This document shows, in pieces, positions 45,555 through 55,316 of a stretch of 64,000 bases of DNA. The notes beneath the pieces were generated by a model, which saw only the letters and a list, made by a program, of their open reading frames with translations, did no database searches and had not been told where the DNA came from. The stretch is taken from NCBI GenBank assembly GCA_003054665.1, contig QAYY01000011.1, positions 470,654 to 534,653 of the forward strand, given 5' to 3'. The position numbers were made by a program, and so were the translations under genes. This DNA comes from Opitutaceae bacterium EW11 (lineage in GTDB: Bacteria; Verrucomicrobiota; Verrucomicrobiia; Opitutales; Opitutaceae). Every line of letters begins with the position of its first letter. The stretch's first letter is position 1.

Positions 45555-47753
45555 CTACCGGGTGGCCGGCGACGAGGGCAGCTTCTCGCCTGGAGGCGGT
45601 TTCACGGCGGGAGACTCAAGCGCGCGGAGCACGGCGGCCGCGAGCGTCTGGGCACTGAAGGGCTTGGCGAGGAAGCCTCGGAAGCCGCTTGCCCGGACGG
45701 TCGTCTCGTCGAGCTGGCCGCCGAAACCCGCGGCGAGCAGGAGCGGCAGATCCGGGCGGGTGCCGTGGATCGCTTTTGCCAGATCGAGCCCGGTGAGCCG
45801 CGGCATGAGATAGTCCGTGATCACCAGATCGTAGTCGTTGGGGTGACTGAGCACCTCCTGCTGCGCCGAGACCGGATCGGTGATGGCGGTGGCCGAATAG
45901 CCGAGCTGCGAGAGGAGTTTGGTCGCGATTTTCGCCACGCTCGGCTCGTCGTCGACGAAGAGTATCCGTTGGCCGCTTCCACGGCTGGCGGCGAGAGGCG
46001 GTGTCGTGTCGCGCTTCGTCGCGGTTTCGTGAGCGGGAAGGTAGATGGTGAAACACGTTCCTTCGCCGACGGCGCTTTCGACCAGGATCACGCCCTTGTG
46101 CGAGTGCACGATCCCGTGCACCACGGCAAGGCCGAGGCCGGTTCCCTGGTCCGTGGGTTTTGTCGTGAAGAAGGGTTCGAAGATGCGCGGGAGGACGGTG
46201 GGCGGAATCCCGCTGCCGTTGTCGCGAACCTGAATCCGGACGTACCGGCCGGCACGAAGCATTGGACCCGAGGTGGGCGGTGGTCCGGCCGGGGATTCGT
46301 ACGGGGTGATCGAGACGGTGATCTGTCCCATTCTGCCCGACGGCATCGCGTGGGATGCGTTGGTGCAGAGATTGAGAATCACCTGGTGGAGCTGAGCCTC
46401 GTTGGCGAGGATGTTGGGCACCTGGCTGACTTCGGTGCGGAGCTCGATGGTCTTCGGGAGGGTCGAACGCAGCAGCTTCATCGCCTCCTGCACGACGGCC
46501 ACGGGTTGGATCGAGCTTCGCTCAACGACCTGGTTTCGGCTGAAGGAGAGGATCTGCTTCACGAGCTCCCGGGCGCGTCCGCCGGCGGTGAGGATCGCGG
46601 CGGCGTTCTCGCGGAGGTGGGCCGCCGAGCCGCTGGTTGGCAGCTCCATCTGGAGCATCTCGGCGTTGGCCAGGATGGCGGTCAGGACGTTGTTGAAATC
46701 GTGGGCGATGCCGCCGGCCAGATTGCCGATCGCCTCCATTTTCTGCGCCTGCAGAAGCTGGGTCTCGAGGCGGGAGCGCTGAAGCTCCGCCTCCTTGCGA
46801 CGGGAGACGTCCTGCACGACGCCGAGGTAGACAGGCGGGGCGCCGCGTCCGTCGGTGTAGGTCGCAAGCCGGACAAAGAGGTAACGCACTCCGCCGTCGC
46901 GCGCGAGGTAGCGGTGCTCGGCCTCGAAGTCCGAACCCTTCTCGGCGGCCGCGGAGTAGAGGCGCTCGAGCTTCTCGCGGTCTTCGCCGTGGATTCGCTC
47001 GAACACGGCGGCCAGCGGAACTTGGCGCGGTTCGTCCGGCAAATCGAAGATCCGGCACGCCTCGACGGAGCATTCGAGGTGCTGCCCGCCGGGCGCGAGT
47101 TGGAAGCTTCCGATCCGGCCGACGGCCTGCGCGCTGCGCAGGAGCTCCTCGCGCATACGGAGCGCCGCCTCGACGGAATTGCGTTCCGCGATTTCCCGTT
47201 CGAGCGCCAGGACGGTCTGCGAAAGCCGCTCGTTGAGCTGCCGCACCGACTGCTCGGAGTGCCGGAGGGACTCGTTGGACGCCTCGAGCTCGGCGACCTT
47301 GTTCTCGAGACGGATCGATAGCCGCTTGGAGTATTCCTCCAAAACTTCGACTCCCGTCCCATGCTTGCCCGGCATCGGGGCCGTCCGCGGACGCTTCAGC
47401 TCGCGCTCGACGCGCTGGAGAAGATCGCCGAGGTCGGATGGCTTGATGACGAAATCGTCGGCGCCGATCTTGCGCGCGAACTGCTCGTCGGCGGGATCGG
47501 TGTAGGTCGCGGTATAGAAGACGAAGGGAATCCGGAAGAAGTCCGAATGCTGTTTGACCAGCTGGCAGAACTGGAAGCCGTCGACCCTCGGCATGAGTGC
47601 GTCCGAGATGATCGCGTCGGGGCGCTGCGCCTGGACCGCGTTCCACGCCTCCTCGCCGTCGCAGGCTTGGATCACCTGATGGCCTTGGGCGGAGAGAAAC
47701 TGCTCGAGGAGGTGGCGGTTGGCTGCGTGGTCGTCTGCGACGAGGATTTTCAT
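45555..47753 (-). CDS. Hybrid histidine kinase: receiver-PAS-kinase-receiver
   Basis: The 732-residue protein has an N-terminal receiver (Asp51 in SDALMPR; Lys in VIKPSD), a coiled coil (about 130-200), a PAS domain (about 205-320), His351 in GGIAHDFNNVLTA, an HATPase domain (DNGSGI, TGLGLAVV) and a C-terminal receiver (ITDYLMPRLTG; Lys in LAKPF). It has no membrane segment. The start ATG overlaps the previous stop by 4 bp. It forms a phosphorelay with the two upstream products; the N-terminal receiver could accept phosphate from the large membrane kinase. Confidence 0.95.
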   Translation of the reverse strand: MKILVADDHAANRHLLEQFLSAQGHQVIQACDGEEAWNAVQAQRPDAIISDALMPRVDGFQFCQLVKQHSDFFRIPFVFYTATYTDPADEQFARKIGADDFVIKPSDLGDLLQRVERELKRPRTAPMPGKHGTGVEVLEEYSKRLSIRLENKVAELEASNESLRHSEQSVRQLNERLSQTVLALEREIAERNSVEAALRMREELLRSAQAVGRIGSFQLAPGGQHLECSVEACRIFDLPDEPRQVPLAAVFERIHGEDREKLERLYSAAAEKGSDFEAEHRYLARDGGVRYLFVRLATYTDGRGAPPVYLGVVQDVSRRKEAELQRSRLETQLLQAQKMEAIGNLAGGIAHDFNNVLTAILANAEMLQMELPTSGSAAHLRENAAAILTAGGRARELVKQILSFSRNQVVERSSIQPVAVVQEAMKLLRSTLPKTIELRTEVSQVPNILANEAQLHQVILNLCTNASHAMPSGRMGQITVSITPYESPAGPPPTSGPMLRAGRYVRIQVRDNGSGIPPTVLPRIFEPFFTTKPTDQGTGLGLAVVHGIVHSHKGVILVESAVGEGTCFTIYLPAHETATKRDTTPPLAASRGSGQRILFVDDEPSVAKIATKLLSQLGYSATAITDPVSAQQEVLSHPNDYDLVITDYLMPRLTGLDLAKAIHGTRPDLPLLLAAGFGGQLDETTVRASGFRGFLAKPFSAQTLAAAVLRALESPAVKPPPGEKLPSSPATR

Positions 47754-48124
47754 GGGGTCGCGGGCAGGAGTTTCAGCACCCGGGAAAGGAATTCGCCCGG
47801 GTCAAAGGGCTTTTCGATGTAGTCGGCGAAACCGATGCCGGCCGCGCGGGCGCGATCGCCGGGCATCGTGTAGGAAGTCGCCGCGAGGATCGGAATCTTG
47901 GCCGTGGCCGGATTCTTCAGCAGGTAGGTGGCGGCCTCGTAGCCGTCCATCTCCGGCATCTCGATGTCCATCACGATCAGCGCGGGCTGCTCGGTAATCG
48001 CCATCTGGATACCCTCGCGGCCGTTGCGGGCCTCCATGACCTGCAGGCCGCGGCTTTCCAGGAGGAACCGCGCGAGGTAGCGGTTCGAGTCGTTGTCCTC
48101 GATCAGCAAGACGCAGTAGCTCAT
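47750..48124 (-). CDS. Single-domain response regulator (receiver) between two kinases
   Basis: The 124-residue receiver has ED at 9-10, phosphoacceptor Asp53 in VMDIEMPEMDG, Thr/Ser in ATSYT and Lys in IEKPF. It overlaps both neighbours by 4 bp (ATGA at each junction), so all three proteins should be made in fixed ratio. It probably shuttles phosphate between the membrane kinase and the hybrid kinase. Confidence 0.93.
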   Translation of the reverse strand: MSYCVLLIEDNDSNRYLARFLLESRGLQVMEARNGREGIQMAITEQPALIVMDIEMPEMDGYEAATYLLKNPATAKIPILAATSYTMPGDRARAAGIGFADYIEKPFDPGEFLSRVLKLLPATP

Positions 48125-51100
48125 GAGCGGATGGGGCTGGTTGGAGGAGGCCTGCGAGGGAGAAAAACGGTGAAACACGAACCTTGCCCGAAGGTGCTCT
48201 GCACTTCCACTCGACCGCCTAGGAGGTCTAGCAGTTTTCGGCAGAGGTGCAATCCCAGGCCCGTGCCCTCGTAAACGCGCCTGGCCGAGCCGTCGAGCTG
48301 GCGGAACGCCTCGAACAGCATCGGCATCTGGTCGGCGCGGATGCCGATCCCCGTATCGCGCACGTCGATACGCACTCCCTCGCCCTCGGCGGACGAGGTG
48401 ATCTGCACGCTCCCCCGCTCGGTGAACTTGACCGCGTTGTTGGCCAGATTGAGCGCCACCTGGTAGACCCGCTTCCGGTCGGTGTGAAGGATCAGTCCGG
48501 GGCCGGGCTGCACGAGGAAGGCGAGTTTCTTCTGCGCCACCATCGGGGCGAGGGTCGCCTCCACCTCGCGCAGCACGTCGGCGACATCGAAGTCCTCGAG
48601 ATACAGCTCCACGCGGTCGGACTCGATCCGGGAGAGGTCGAGCAAATCGTTGATCAGGCCGAGAAGGTGGCGGGCGGAGGAGCGGACGAGCTCGATCTGC
48701 TTGTGCTGCTCGGGGTTGAGCGGGCCGGCGATGCCCTGGCTCAGGAGCGTGCTGAAACCGATGATGGAGTTGAGCGGAGTCCGGAGCTCGTGGCTCATGG
48801 TGGCGAGGAACTGCGACTTGAGCCGGTCCAGCTCCTTCAGCTTTTCGTTGGCCGACGCCAGTTCGACGGTCCGGTCCCGCACGCGCCGCTCCAGGGTGAG
48901 ATTCAGCTTCAGGACCTCCTCCTCCGCCTCCTTGCGGGCGGTGATGTCGGTGATATAGCCGACGAGGTACTCGACCGCCCCCTGGTCGTTCGTCACGCCT
49001 TCGCCGCGTTCCCACATCCAGCGGACCTCGCCGGTGCGGTGGATCAGACGGTATTCGTCGGAATAGGACCGCTCTCCTCCGGCGAGCGCTTCGGCGATGA
49101 TCTGCCGGCGGTGCTGCCGGTCGTCGGGAGGCAGGAGCGACCAGAGGCTGCGGTCCGCGCCGCTGACCAAGTCCCGCGAAACGTAACCGGTCAGCTCTTC
49201 GGCGCCGTCGCTGAGGAAGTTGATCGTGCTCTGCTCGTCGTTCTGGCACCGGTACACCATTCCGGGCAGGTGGCTGATCAGACTCGAGAGGAAGCGCTGC
49301 TGCTCGCGGAGCGCGGTCTCGGCGGCCTTGCGGTTCGTGTTGTCCACGATCGTCGTCATCAGGCAAAGCTCGCTGCCGAGCGGGAGAAGCCCGGTGGAGT
49401 GCAGGACGTCGAAGGTCCCGCCGTCGGGGCGGACGAAATGGCGTTCCCGGTCGCGCAGCATTCCCTCGCGTTCGATGGCCTGGAGGAATTCCGTGCGTTC
49501 CTCGGCGTTGCCCCAGAGCCCGAGTTCGATCGCCGTGTGGCCGACGACGTTTTCCCTGCGCTGCCCGAACATGGAGAGGAAGGCGTTGTTGACGTCGAGG
49601 ACCTCGCCGTCGGAGTACCGCGAGATCAGCTTGGCCACCGGACTGTCGCGGAAGGCGCTGACGAACCGCAGTTCGGACTCCTCGAAAAGCCGCTCGGCGC
49701 TGATCCGCTGGGTGACGTCGAGAACGAGCGACGAGACGCCGATGACCTTTCCCGCCTCGTCGGTAATAACCGTGTCGTACCACTCGCAGTCGATCGTGCG
49801 GCCGTCGCGGGTGACGTTTTTCGTGTAGTCCCGGAAGCCGCCGCGGCGCTGGAGCAAATCGTTCCAGCTGCGCAGAGCCGCGGGCTGATCCGGTGCGGGT
49901 ACGAGGAAGAGCCCGTGTTTGCCCAGCGCATCGGCGGCGGGCCAGCCGAAGACGGCTTCAGCGGCCGGGTTCCACGAGAGCACGGTGTAGTCGGTGCTCC
50001 AGTCGATCACCGCGAGCGGCGTGTTTTCGAGGTGGAGCTTCAGACGCTGCTGACTCTCGCGCAGGGCGTCCTCCGCACGGCGACGGTCGGTCACATCGAG
50101 GCTCACCCCCAGGGCCGAAGTGACCACGCCGTTGATGCGGATGGGTGCGAGGATCCAGTTGAAATAGCGGGTGCCTCCGCCGAGATCCTCCGACGATTCG
50201 CCCCGGATCGTCTCGCCGGCGAGGGCCCGGCGGTTGTTGGCGTCGTAGGACCCGGCGACCTCGGCCGGCAGCGTCGATTTGAGCGGGTGTTGCCCCCGCA
50301 GATCGCCGCAGCGGAGGCGCATGCCCTGGCTCATCATCGTGTAGTATCCGGCTTCGTTGACGGCCCACATTTCGATCGGGGCGTTGGCGAAGATCGCCTC
50401 GAGCTCGGCCTCGCGCAGACTGCGCTCCCGCACCTCTCCTTCGAGCCGCTTGTTGGCCGCGACGAGCTCGCGTTCGCGTTGGCTGACCGCCGTCGACATC
50501 GTGTTGAAGGCGCGAGAAAGCCGCAGGATCTCGACGGGCCCGGAAACCGGAACCGGCTCGATCGTGCCGTCGGACGTGTAGCGCTCGACCGCCGCGCGGA
50601 GACGCTCCACCGGGCGCGCGATCAGCCGCGAGAGCACGATGGCCAGCACCGCGCACGCGACCGCCGTGGCGAGGACGATGAGCAGGATCAGGTGGCTGCC
50701 GGCGAGGCTGCTGCGGGCCGAGGCCTCAGGAATGCTGGCGGCGAGAAGCCAGCGCGGAAAACGCTCGTTGGAGAGGTAAGTCCACGCGGCGAGCTGGCTG
50801 CTCTTTTCGACGTGAAACTCAAAGGTCCGGTGCTCTTTCGCGCGGGGGTTCTGATCGAGAGACTCGAGCAGGACGGACGCGGTGCGATCGGCGCGCGGAT
50901 CGTTTGGCTGGAGGAGGGGCGCCTGTTCGCCTTCGGTGAGCAGCGGATGCGCGATCAGCGTCCAGCGGCCGTCGGCCCCGCGCTCCACCACGAAGGCGTC
51001 GCCGCTACCGCCGAGCTGCGAGCGCAGGAAGGCGGAGAGGGAAAGCGTGTCGAGATCCACATCCCACACGCCTTGGAGGTTGTTCCGGGAGTCGTAGACC

Positions 51101-51729
51101 GGCACGGCGTGGCTGATGCCGCGCGCCGCCGCGCGGCGGTCGTTGGCCGGAAACGGATACGAGGCCGTCCAGGTTGCCTCCCCCGCGGTGCGCGCCAGCT
51201 GATAGAAGGGCCGCACGCGGGGATCGTAGTCGGTCCATGGAGACGTGCGCTCGAGGATGAACTTGTTGCGATCGTATCGATAGTCGCGGATCGCGCGGCT
51301 GCCGTCCGCCTGGACGGTGTAGGTGCGCAGCCGGAATTCCTTTCGCGAGAGACGCTCGAGCATCGCGTATTCGCCGGTCGTTTCACTGGCGTATCCGAGG
51401 TAGGTGAAGTCGGTCTGCTGCGCGAAGCTGGCGGCGAGCTGGGAAAATACTTCGAGAAACTGGTCCGCCCGCAGTCCGCCCTGCGGCGTGATCTCCAGGC
51501 AGACCTGGCCCTGGCGTTCGGCGGTGGTGAGGAGTTCGTTCACCCGGCCCTCGATGTGCGCGAGCTTTTGGGAGAGCAGGGCGTTTGCGAGCGCCTGGAC
51601 CTGCCTGCCGTTGTAGTAGTTCAGGAGGGCCGTGAGCACGACGACGACGCCGACGGCAAGGGACAAGGTGCCCAGCAGCACCACGGCACGAAACGACCAC
51701 CGCACGGGGTATGTGATCGCGGTCCGCAT
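48121..51729 (-). CDS. Membrane multi-PAS sensor histidine kinase with Cache domain
   Basis: The 1202-residue protein has transmembrane helices at about 14-36 and 343-365 around a dCache-like sensor (about 45-335; 'YDPRVRPFYQLARTAGEATWT' and 'GVWDVDLDTLSLSAFL' fit the family). A HAMP domain follows, then about four PAS domains (about 445-560, 565-690, 695-815, 820-945), a coiled coil, His980 in TMSHELRTPLNS and an HATPase domain (DTGIGI, GTGLGLHL). It senses an extracellular ligand plus internal cues. It leads the three-gene operon. Confidence 0.95.
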   Translation of the reverse strand: MRTAITYPVRWSFRAVVLLGTLSLAVGVVVVLTALLNYYNGRQVQALANALLSQKLAHIEGRVNELLTTAERQGQVCLEITPQGGLRADQFLEVFSQLAASFAQQTDFTYLGYASETTGEYAMLERLSRKEFRLRTYTVQADGSRAIRDYRYDRNKFILERTSPWTDYDPRVRPFYQLARTAGEATWTASYPFPANDRRAAARGISHAVPVYDSRNNLQGVWDVDLDTLSLSAFLRSQLGGSGDAFVVERGADGRWTLIAHPLLTEGEQAPLLQPNDPRADRTASVLLESLDQNPRAKEHRTFEFHVEKSSQLAAWTYLSNERFPRWLLAASIPEASARSSLAGSHLILLIVLATAVACAVLAIVLSRLIARPVERLRAAVERYTSDGTIEPVPVSGPVEILRLSRAFNTMSTAVSQRERELVAANKRLEGEVRERSLREAELEAIFANAPIEMWAVNEAGYYTMMSQGMRLRCGDLRGQHPLKSTLPAEVAGSYDANNRRALAGETIRGESSEDLGGGTRYFNWILAPIRINGVVTSALGVSLDVTDRRRAEDALRESQQRLKLHLENTPLAVIDWSTDYTVLSWNPAAEAVFGWPAADALGKHGLFLVPAPDQPAALRSWNDLLQRRGGFRDYTKNVTRDGRTIDCEWYDTVITDEAGKVIGVSSLVLDVTQRISAERLFEESELRFVSAFRDSPVAKLISRYSDGEVLDVNNAFLSMFGQRRENVVGHTAIELGLWGNAEERTEFLQAIEREGMLRDRERHFVRPDGGTFDVLHSTGLLPLGSELCLMTTIVDNTNRKAAETALREQQRFLSSLISHLPGMVYRCQNDEQSTINFLSDGAEELTGYVSRDLVSGADRSLWSLLPPDDRQHRRQIIAEALAGGERSYSDEYRLIHRTGEVRWMWERGEGVTNDQGAVEYLVGYITDITARKEAEEEVLKLNLTLERRVRDRTVELASANEKLKELDRLKSQFLATMSHELRTPLNSIIGFSTLLSQGIAGPLNPEQHKQIELVRSSARHLLGLINDLLDLSRIESDRVELYLEDFDVADVLREVEATLAPMVAQKKLAFLVQPGPGLILHTDRKRVYQVALNLANNAVKFTERGSVQITSSAEGEGVRIDVRDTGIGIRADQMPMLFEAFRQLDGSARRVYEGTGLGLHLCRKLLDLLGGRVEVQSTFGQGSCFTVFLPRRPPPTSPIRS

Positions 51730-51973
51730 GTCCTGAAACGACTATCGTTGGATACAGTCGCCGGGTCGAGATATTACAGCCGATACGCTGCCGCGTGCGA
51801 GCCCCGGGCGACCGTTGTGCGTATTCACGAAAGGCGAACTCGCGGTAGGGCGCCGAGGATTTGGCCTTGGATCGGAAGATGGCCCCTCCATGCTTTGCGC
51901 GCGCCACGGCGGCCGCGGCGCCGGATGGAGCCCGTCGCCCTCAACGCCGACCTGACAGATTCGGACAACTGCC

Positions 51974-52654
51974 ATGAAAGCCTCTGACTTCTTCACCCTG
52001 CCGGAATCGCTCAAGGCGTTTTCCCGGTCCTTCTCTCCGGACGCCGCGCCTTGGGAATGGCTCAAGGCCATCGGACCTGCGCTGAAGGCTCACGTTTTCC
52101 CGACCTCGCCGATGGAGCTTCCGCCGGGCGTGCACGTTTCGGGACCGGTGTTTCTCCACGCCACGGTCAAAATCGCCCAGTACGCGACCATCATCGGACC
52201 GGCTTGGATCGGGCCCGAGACGGAAATCCGACCCGGAGCGTTCATCCGGGGCAACGTGATCGTCGGCGGCGGCTGCGTGCTGGGCAACTCGTGCGAATTC
52301 AAGAACTGCCTCCTGATGGACGGCGTGCAGGTCCCTCATTTCAGCTACGTGGGCGACTCCATTCTCGGCAACAGATCGCACCTCGGAGCCGGCGTGATTC
52401 TATCGAACCTCCGCCTGGACCAGCATCCGATTTCCGTGCGCCTGCCAGAAGGCACCGCCGACACCGGGCTCCGGAAGTTCGGCGCGATTCTCGGCGACGA
52501 GGCCGAGGTCGGCTGCAACGCCGTGCTCCAACCCGGCACGCTTCTTGGGAAGCGGTCGCTGGTGATGCCCCTGACGCCCTTCGGCGGTTACCTCGCTCCG
52601 GCGACCATCGCCCGCGTCCGCATGCCGATCGTCACGGTGCCGCGGCGCGACTGA
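51974..52654 (+). CDS. Left-handed beta-helix (LbetaH) acyl/nucleotidyl-transferase-like protein
   Basis: The 226-residue protein has an N-terminal helical segment and hexapeptide repeats from about residue 55 (VFLHATVKIAQYATIIGPA, WIGPETEIRPGAFIRG, NVIVGGGCVLGNSCEFKNC). The repeats match the C-terminal domain of GlmU and UDP-N-acetylglucosamine diphosphorylase-like proteins, but the N-terminal pyrophosphorylase domain is missing. The final PGTLLGKRSLVMPL is typical of this family. It may act in nucleotide-sugar metabolism with an unknown partner. It lies just upstream of trpS on the same strand. Confidence 0.85.
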   Translation: MKASDFFTLPESLKAFSRSFSPDAAPWEWLKAIGPALKAHVFPTSPMELPPGVHVSGPVFLHATVKIAQYATIIGPAWIGPETEIRPGAFIRGNVIVGGGCVLGNSCEFKNCLLMDGVQVPHFSYVGDSILGNRSHLGAGVILSNLRLDQHPISVRLPEGTADTGLRKFGAILGDEAEVGCNAVLQPGTLLGKRSLVMPLTPFGGYLAPATIARVRMPIVTVPRRD

Positions 52655-52756
52655 GCGAACCGGCGGTCGCTGCGAAAAACGACTCGTTCTCCCGGCGGTT
52701 CTCCGTTTCAGTCGTGAGTTTCCGCCGCGGCAGAGGCTGCGGCGATCCGATCTCTC

Positions 52757-53722
52757 ATGCGCATTCTCACCGGCATCCAACCCTCGGGCACGCTCCACAT
52801 CGGCAACTACTTCGGCGCGATCAAACCCGCCGTCGAACTCCAGGAGCGCGGCGAGCCGTTTTATTTCATCGCCGACTACCATTCGATGACGACGCTGACC
52901 GACGCCGATCAGCGCCGGCAGAACACCCTCAACGTCGCGCTTGATTTTCTCGCCTGCGGCCTGGACCCGAAGAAGAGCGTTTTCTGGCGCCAGAGCGATC
53001 TGGCCGAGGTTTGCGAACTCCAGTGGATCCTCGGCTCGTTGACGCCGATGGGCCTCCTCGAACGCGCCCACAGCTACAAGGACAAGACCGCCAAGGGCAT
53101 CTCGCCGAACTTCGGGCTCTTCGCCTATCCGGTGCTGATGGCCGCCGACATTCTGCTCTACGACACCAACCTCGTGCCGGTGGGCCGGGACCAGAAGCAG
53201 CACGTCGAGATGACGCGCGACATCGCGATCAAGTTCAACCAGACCTACGGCGAGACCTTCGTGATTCCCGAGCCAGAGATCCGGGAGGAAGTCGCGGTGG
53301 TGCCCGGCCTCGACGGCCAGAAGATGAGCAAGAGCTACGGCAACACGGTCGATATTTTCGGCGACGAGAAAGCCACCCGAAAAAAGATCATGGGCATCGT
53401 GATGGACAGCCGCACGCCGGCTGAGCCGAAACCCGACGCGGACAAAAACATCGCCATCCAGCTCCTGAAGCTCGTGGCGCCCGCCAACGTCGCCCAGGAA
53501 TTCGAGGACCGCCTACGCGCAGGGGGACTTGGCTACGGCGATTTGAAGAAGGCGCTGTTCGAACACTACTGGAACTACTTCTCGGGTCCGCGCCAGCGCC
53601 GGGCCGAACTCGCGGCCAACCTCGACTACGTGAACCAGGTGCTGAACGACGGCGCCGCCCGCGCCCGCGAAAAAGCCCAGGTTGTCCTGACTCGCGCTCG
53701 GAAAGCCTGCGGCCTGCAGTAG
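52757..53722 (+). CDS. trpS: Tryptophan-tRNA ligase
   Basis: The 321-residue enzyme charges tRNA-Trp with tryptophan using ATP. It has the class I signature HIGN (14-17) and KMSKS (189-193), plus the YDTNLVPVGRDQKQHVEMTRDIA tryptophan/ATP-site block typical of bacterial TrpRS. Length is normal. It is the only housekeeping gene between the LbetaH gene and the AT-rich insert. Confidence 0.98.
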   Translation: MRILTGIQPSGTLHIGNYFGAIKPAVELQERGEPFYFIADYHSMTTLTDADQRRQNTLNVALDFLACGLDPKKSVFWRQSDLAEVCELQWILGSLTPMGLLERAHSYKDKTAKGISPNFGLFAYPVLMAADILLYDTNLVPVGRDQKQHVEMTRDIAIKFNQTYGETFVIPEPEIREEVAVVPGLDGQKMSKSYGNTVDIFGDEKATRKKIMGIVMDSRTPAEPKPDADKNIAIQLLKLVAPANVAQEFEDRLRAGGLGYGDLKKALFEHYWNYFSGPRQRRAELAANLDYVNQVLNDGAARAREKAQVVLTRARKACGLQ

Positions 53723-53984
53723 GTCGAGGTGGCATTTGATGTCGGCGTCGGATGCGCGGCATCAAGCACAGAGTTCTGCGAACTGGCTCGAATACTCTGC
53801 GCGGCGAAATTGGGGGACGGACCTAGCCAACTCGCTGCTCGCTCTACCTTGTGTTGGGTATTTTCGGCTCTTCAATAGATACTTGGCGTTTGGTGGTGTG
53901 TCTCCCACTGAGGCGTGGGGAAAACGAGGCAGTTGTGCTGAGTCCACGCAAATCAGCATCGTATAACTCGAATAACACTACAAA

Positions 53985-54451
53985 ATGACGATGCGGCATG
54001 TGCTGATCGTGGGTGCTTTCACCTGCATAGCTTCAATATCATTCGGCCAAGTGCAGGGCAAGTTGACGACTTCTACCCCGTCCTTTTCTGGATCTCTTAC
54101 GGTTGGGTCACAGATATCTATAACAGTCGTGACAACGTATTCCTTCACCAATCCGACGAACCAAACCGTCGGGATTACGATCTCGAGCGGGGTTACCATA
54201 ACTTCCGGTTCAGGGAGCCGGACAACACTTCCTGGGGGGCAAGTGGGATAGACGTTGGGCCCGGCCAGTCAGTCGACGGTTCGATAAAGTCCACCATTCC
54301 TTGGGTGCCGACTACCCCTGGCTCGAAATCAGTGGAGGGTATATCGCGTGGAGATGTGGAGGGTACCGACGCAGACGCCAACTCCTCGGCGTCTTCGTGC
54401 GTTTGGGTTGCACCTCGTGAAGTAGTTGTGGAAAAGGAGAAACAGAGTTAG
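53985..54451 (+). pseudogene. Frameshifted small secreted Ser/Thr/Gly-rich protein
   Basis: The first frame (53985-54251) has a signal peptide (MTMRHVLIVGAF..., cleavage after FGQ near residue 22) and a Ser/Thr/Gly-rich beta-type sequence, but stops early at 54249. Adding one G to the six-G run at 54234-54239 joins it to a second frame that continues in the same style (SGIDVGPGQSVDGSIKS, TIPWVPTTPG) and stops at 54451, abutting the next gene. The rebuilt product would be about 155 residues. Causes could be a true mutation, a sequencing error, or slippage in the G-run. Base composition is much lower in GC than the neighbours. Confidence 0.65.
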
Positions 54452-54463
54452 TTGAACCCTGCG

Positions 54464-55222
54464 ATGTCTTTAGGCCGTCGAGATTTCATCCTTTCGGCGT
54501 TCGCCTTTGTTCTCATCTTGATCGCCGTCTTTGTTGCTTTGGCGGGCAAGAGGGTAAGGCGGAGTGATCGCGAACCCACTGCCGTTCGCACCAATACCCA
54601 CGACAGTAATGCTCCATATGGTAGCGGTTCAGTGTTGGATCAGGTTGCTCCAATCAAAAATGTTGAGGCGGAGGAGAGCCCAAGGCGAAAAGTCCTTTCG
54701 TTTGAGGCGTTTAACCTTGGTTTGACTCGGCATTGGCTGGAGCAAGCAAGACAGGACGTCCCATTGACTGATGAAGAAGTTGAACGTCTTGTTGGCACAG
54801 TCTCTGAAGCGATATCAATCCTAGGCGCGTTCGAATTGTCGATTGCACGTATCAATGCCACTGCCGACCGGATTCACGTTGAGGTGCCGCCGTATCCGAA
54901 AGCAGGGGACAGGATCATCGAGATTCTGAAGGAGGGATTTAGCCAGGCAATTGGGGCTGAGCGTGCTGGGAGAATATGGTTGGCTCTTCAGGAGAACCTT
55001 TCGGCAGAGTTTAACCGGTTTGGTCAGGGGCAGCAGACGATCGATGCAACACTTGCGGATAGTGCTGGAAAGGGTCGACAGTACAGGATCGAGCGCCGCA
55101 TCGAATGGATATCGAGTGAGGGACCAAAGAGCACGGCCAGCCAGCTCTTGATCTCTGAGGATACACTCTCAGATATGGACTACATTGCGCTCGCGCCGTA
55201 CTTGAGAAGGCTGACGAAGTAG
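54464..55222 (+). CDS. Single-pass membrane protein of unknown function
   Basis: The 252-residue product has a positively charged start (SLGRRD), one transmembrane helix at about 8-27 and a mostly helical periplasmic domain (AFNLGLTRHWLEQARQDV, VERLVGTVSEAISILGAFELSIA, RIIEILKEGFSQAIGAERAG). An alternative TTG start at 54452, right after the previous stop, is preceded by AAGGAG at better spacing. I recognise no family. Like its neighbour it is AT-richer than the window average and may have been acquired with it. Confidence 0.6.
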   Translation: MSLGRRDFILSAFAFVLILIAVFVALAGKRVRRSDREPTAVRTNTHDSNAPYGSGSVLDQVAPIKNVEAEESPRRKVLSFEAFNLGLTRHWLEQARQDVPLTDEEVERLVGTVSEAISILGAFELSIARINATADRIHVEVPPYPKAGDRIIEILKEGFSQAIGAERAGRIWLALQENLSAEFNRFGQGQQTIDATLADSAGKGRQYRIERRIEWISSEGPKSTASQLLISEDTLSDMDYIALAPYLRRLTK

Positions 55223-55316
55223 GCGTGATATAGTCGGTGTCCGACCCATATTGCGTCTTCTATCGTAGCGGCCGAGCATGGCCCGAGAATGCTATCTGCC
55301 GCTGCACAGGCCTGAG

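Noticed and set aside
48247-51987. A 1246-residue open frame antisense to the multi-PAS kinase
   Set aside because: It is a shadow of the kinase in GC-rich DNA: no domain, dominated by Arg, Ala, Val and Asp, and the opposite strand encodes a full set of kinase motifs.
53736-53966. A 76-codon open frame after trpS
   Set aside because: No signal, domain or ribosome-binding site is seen, and the frame is not rich in typical codons; treated as intergenic.
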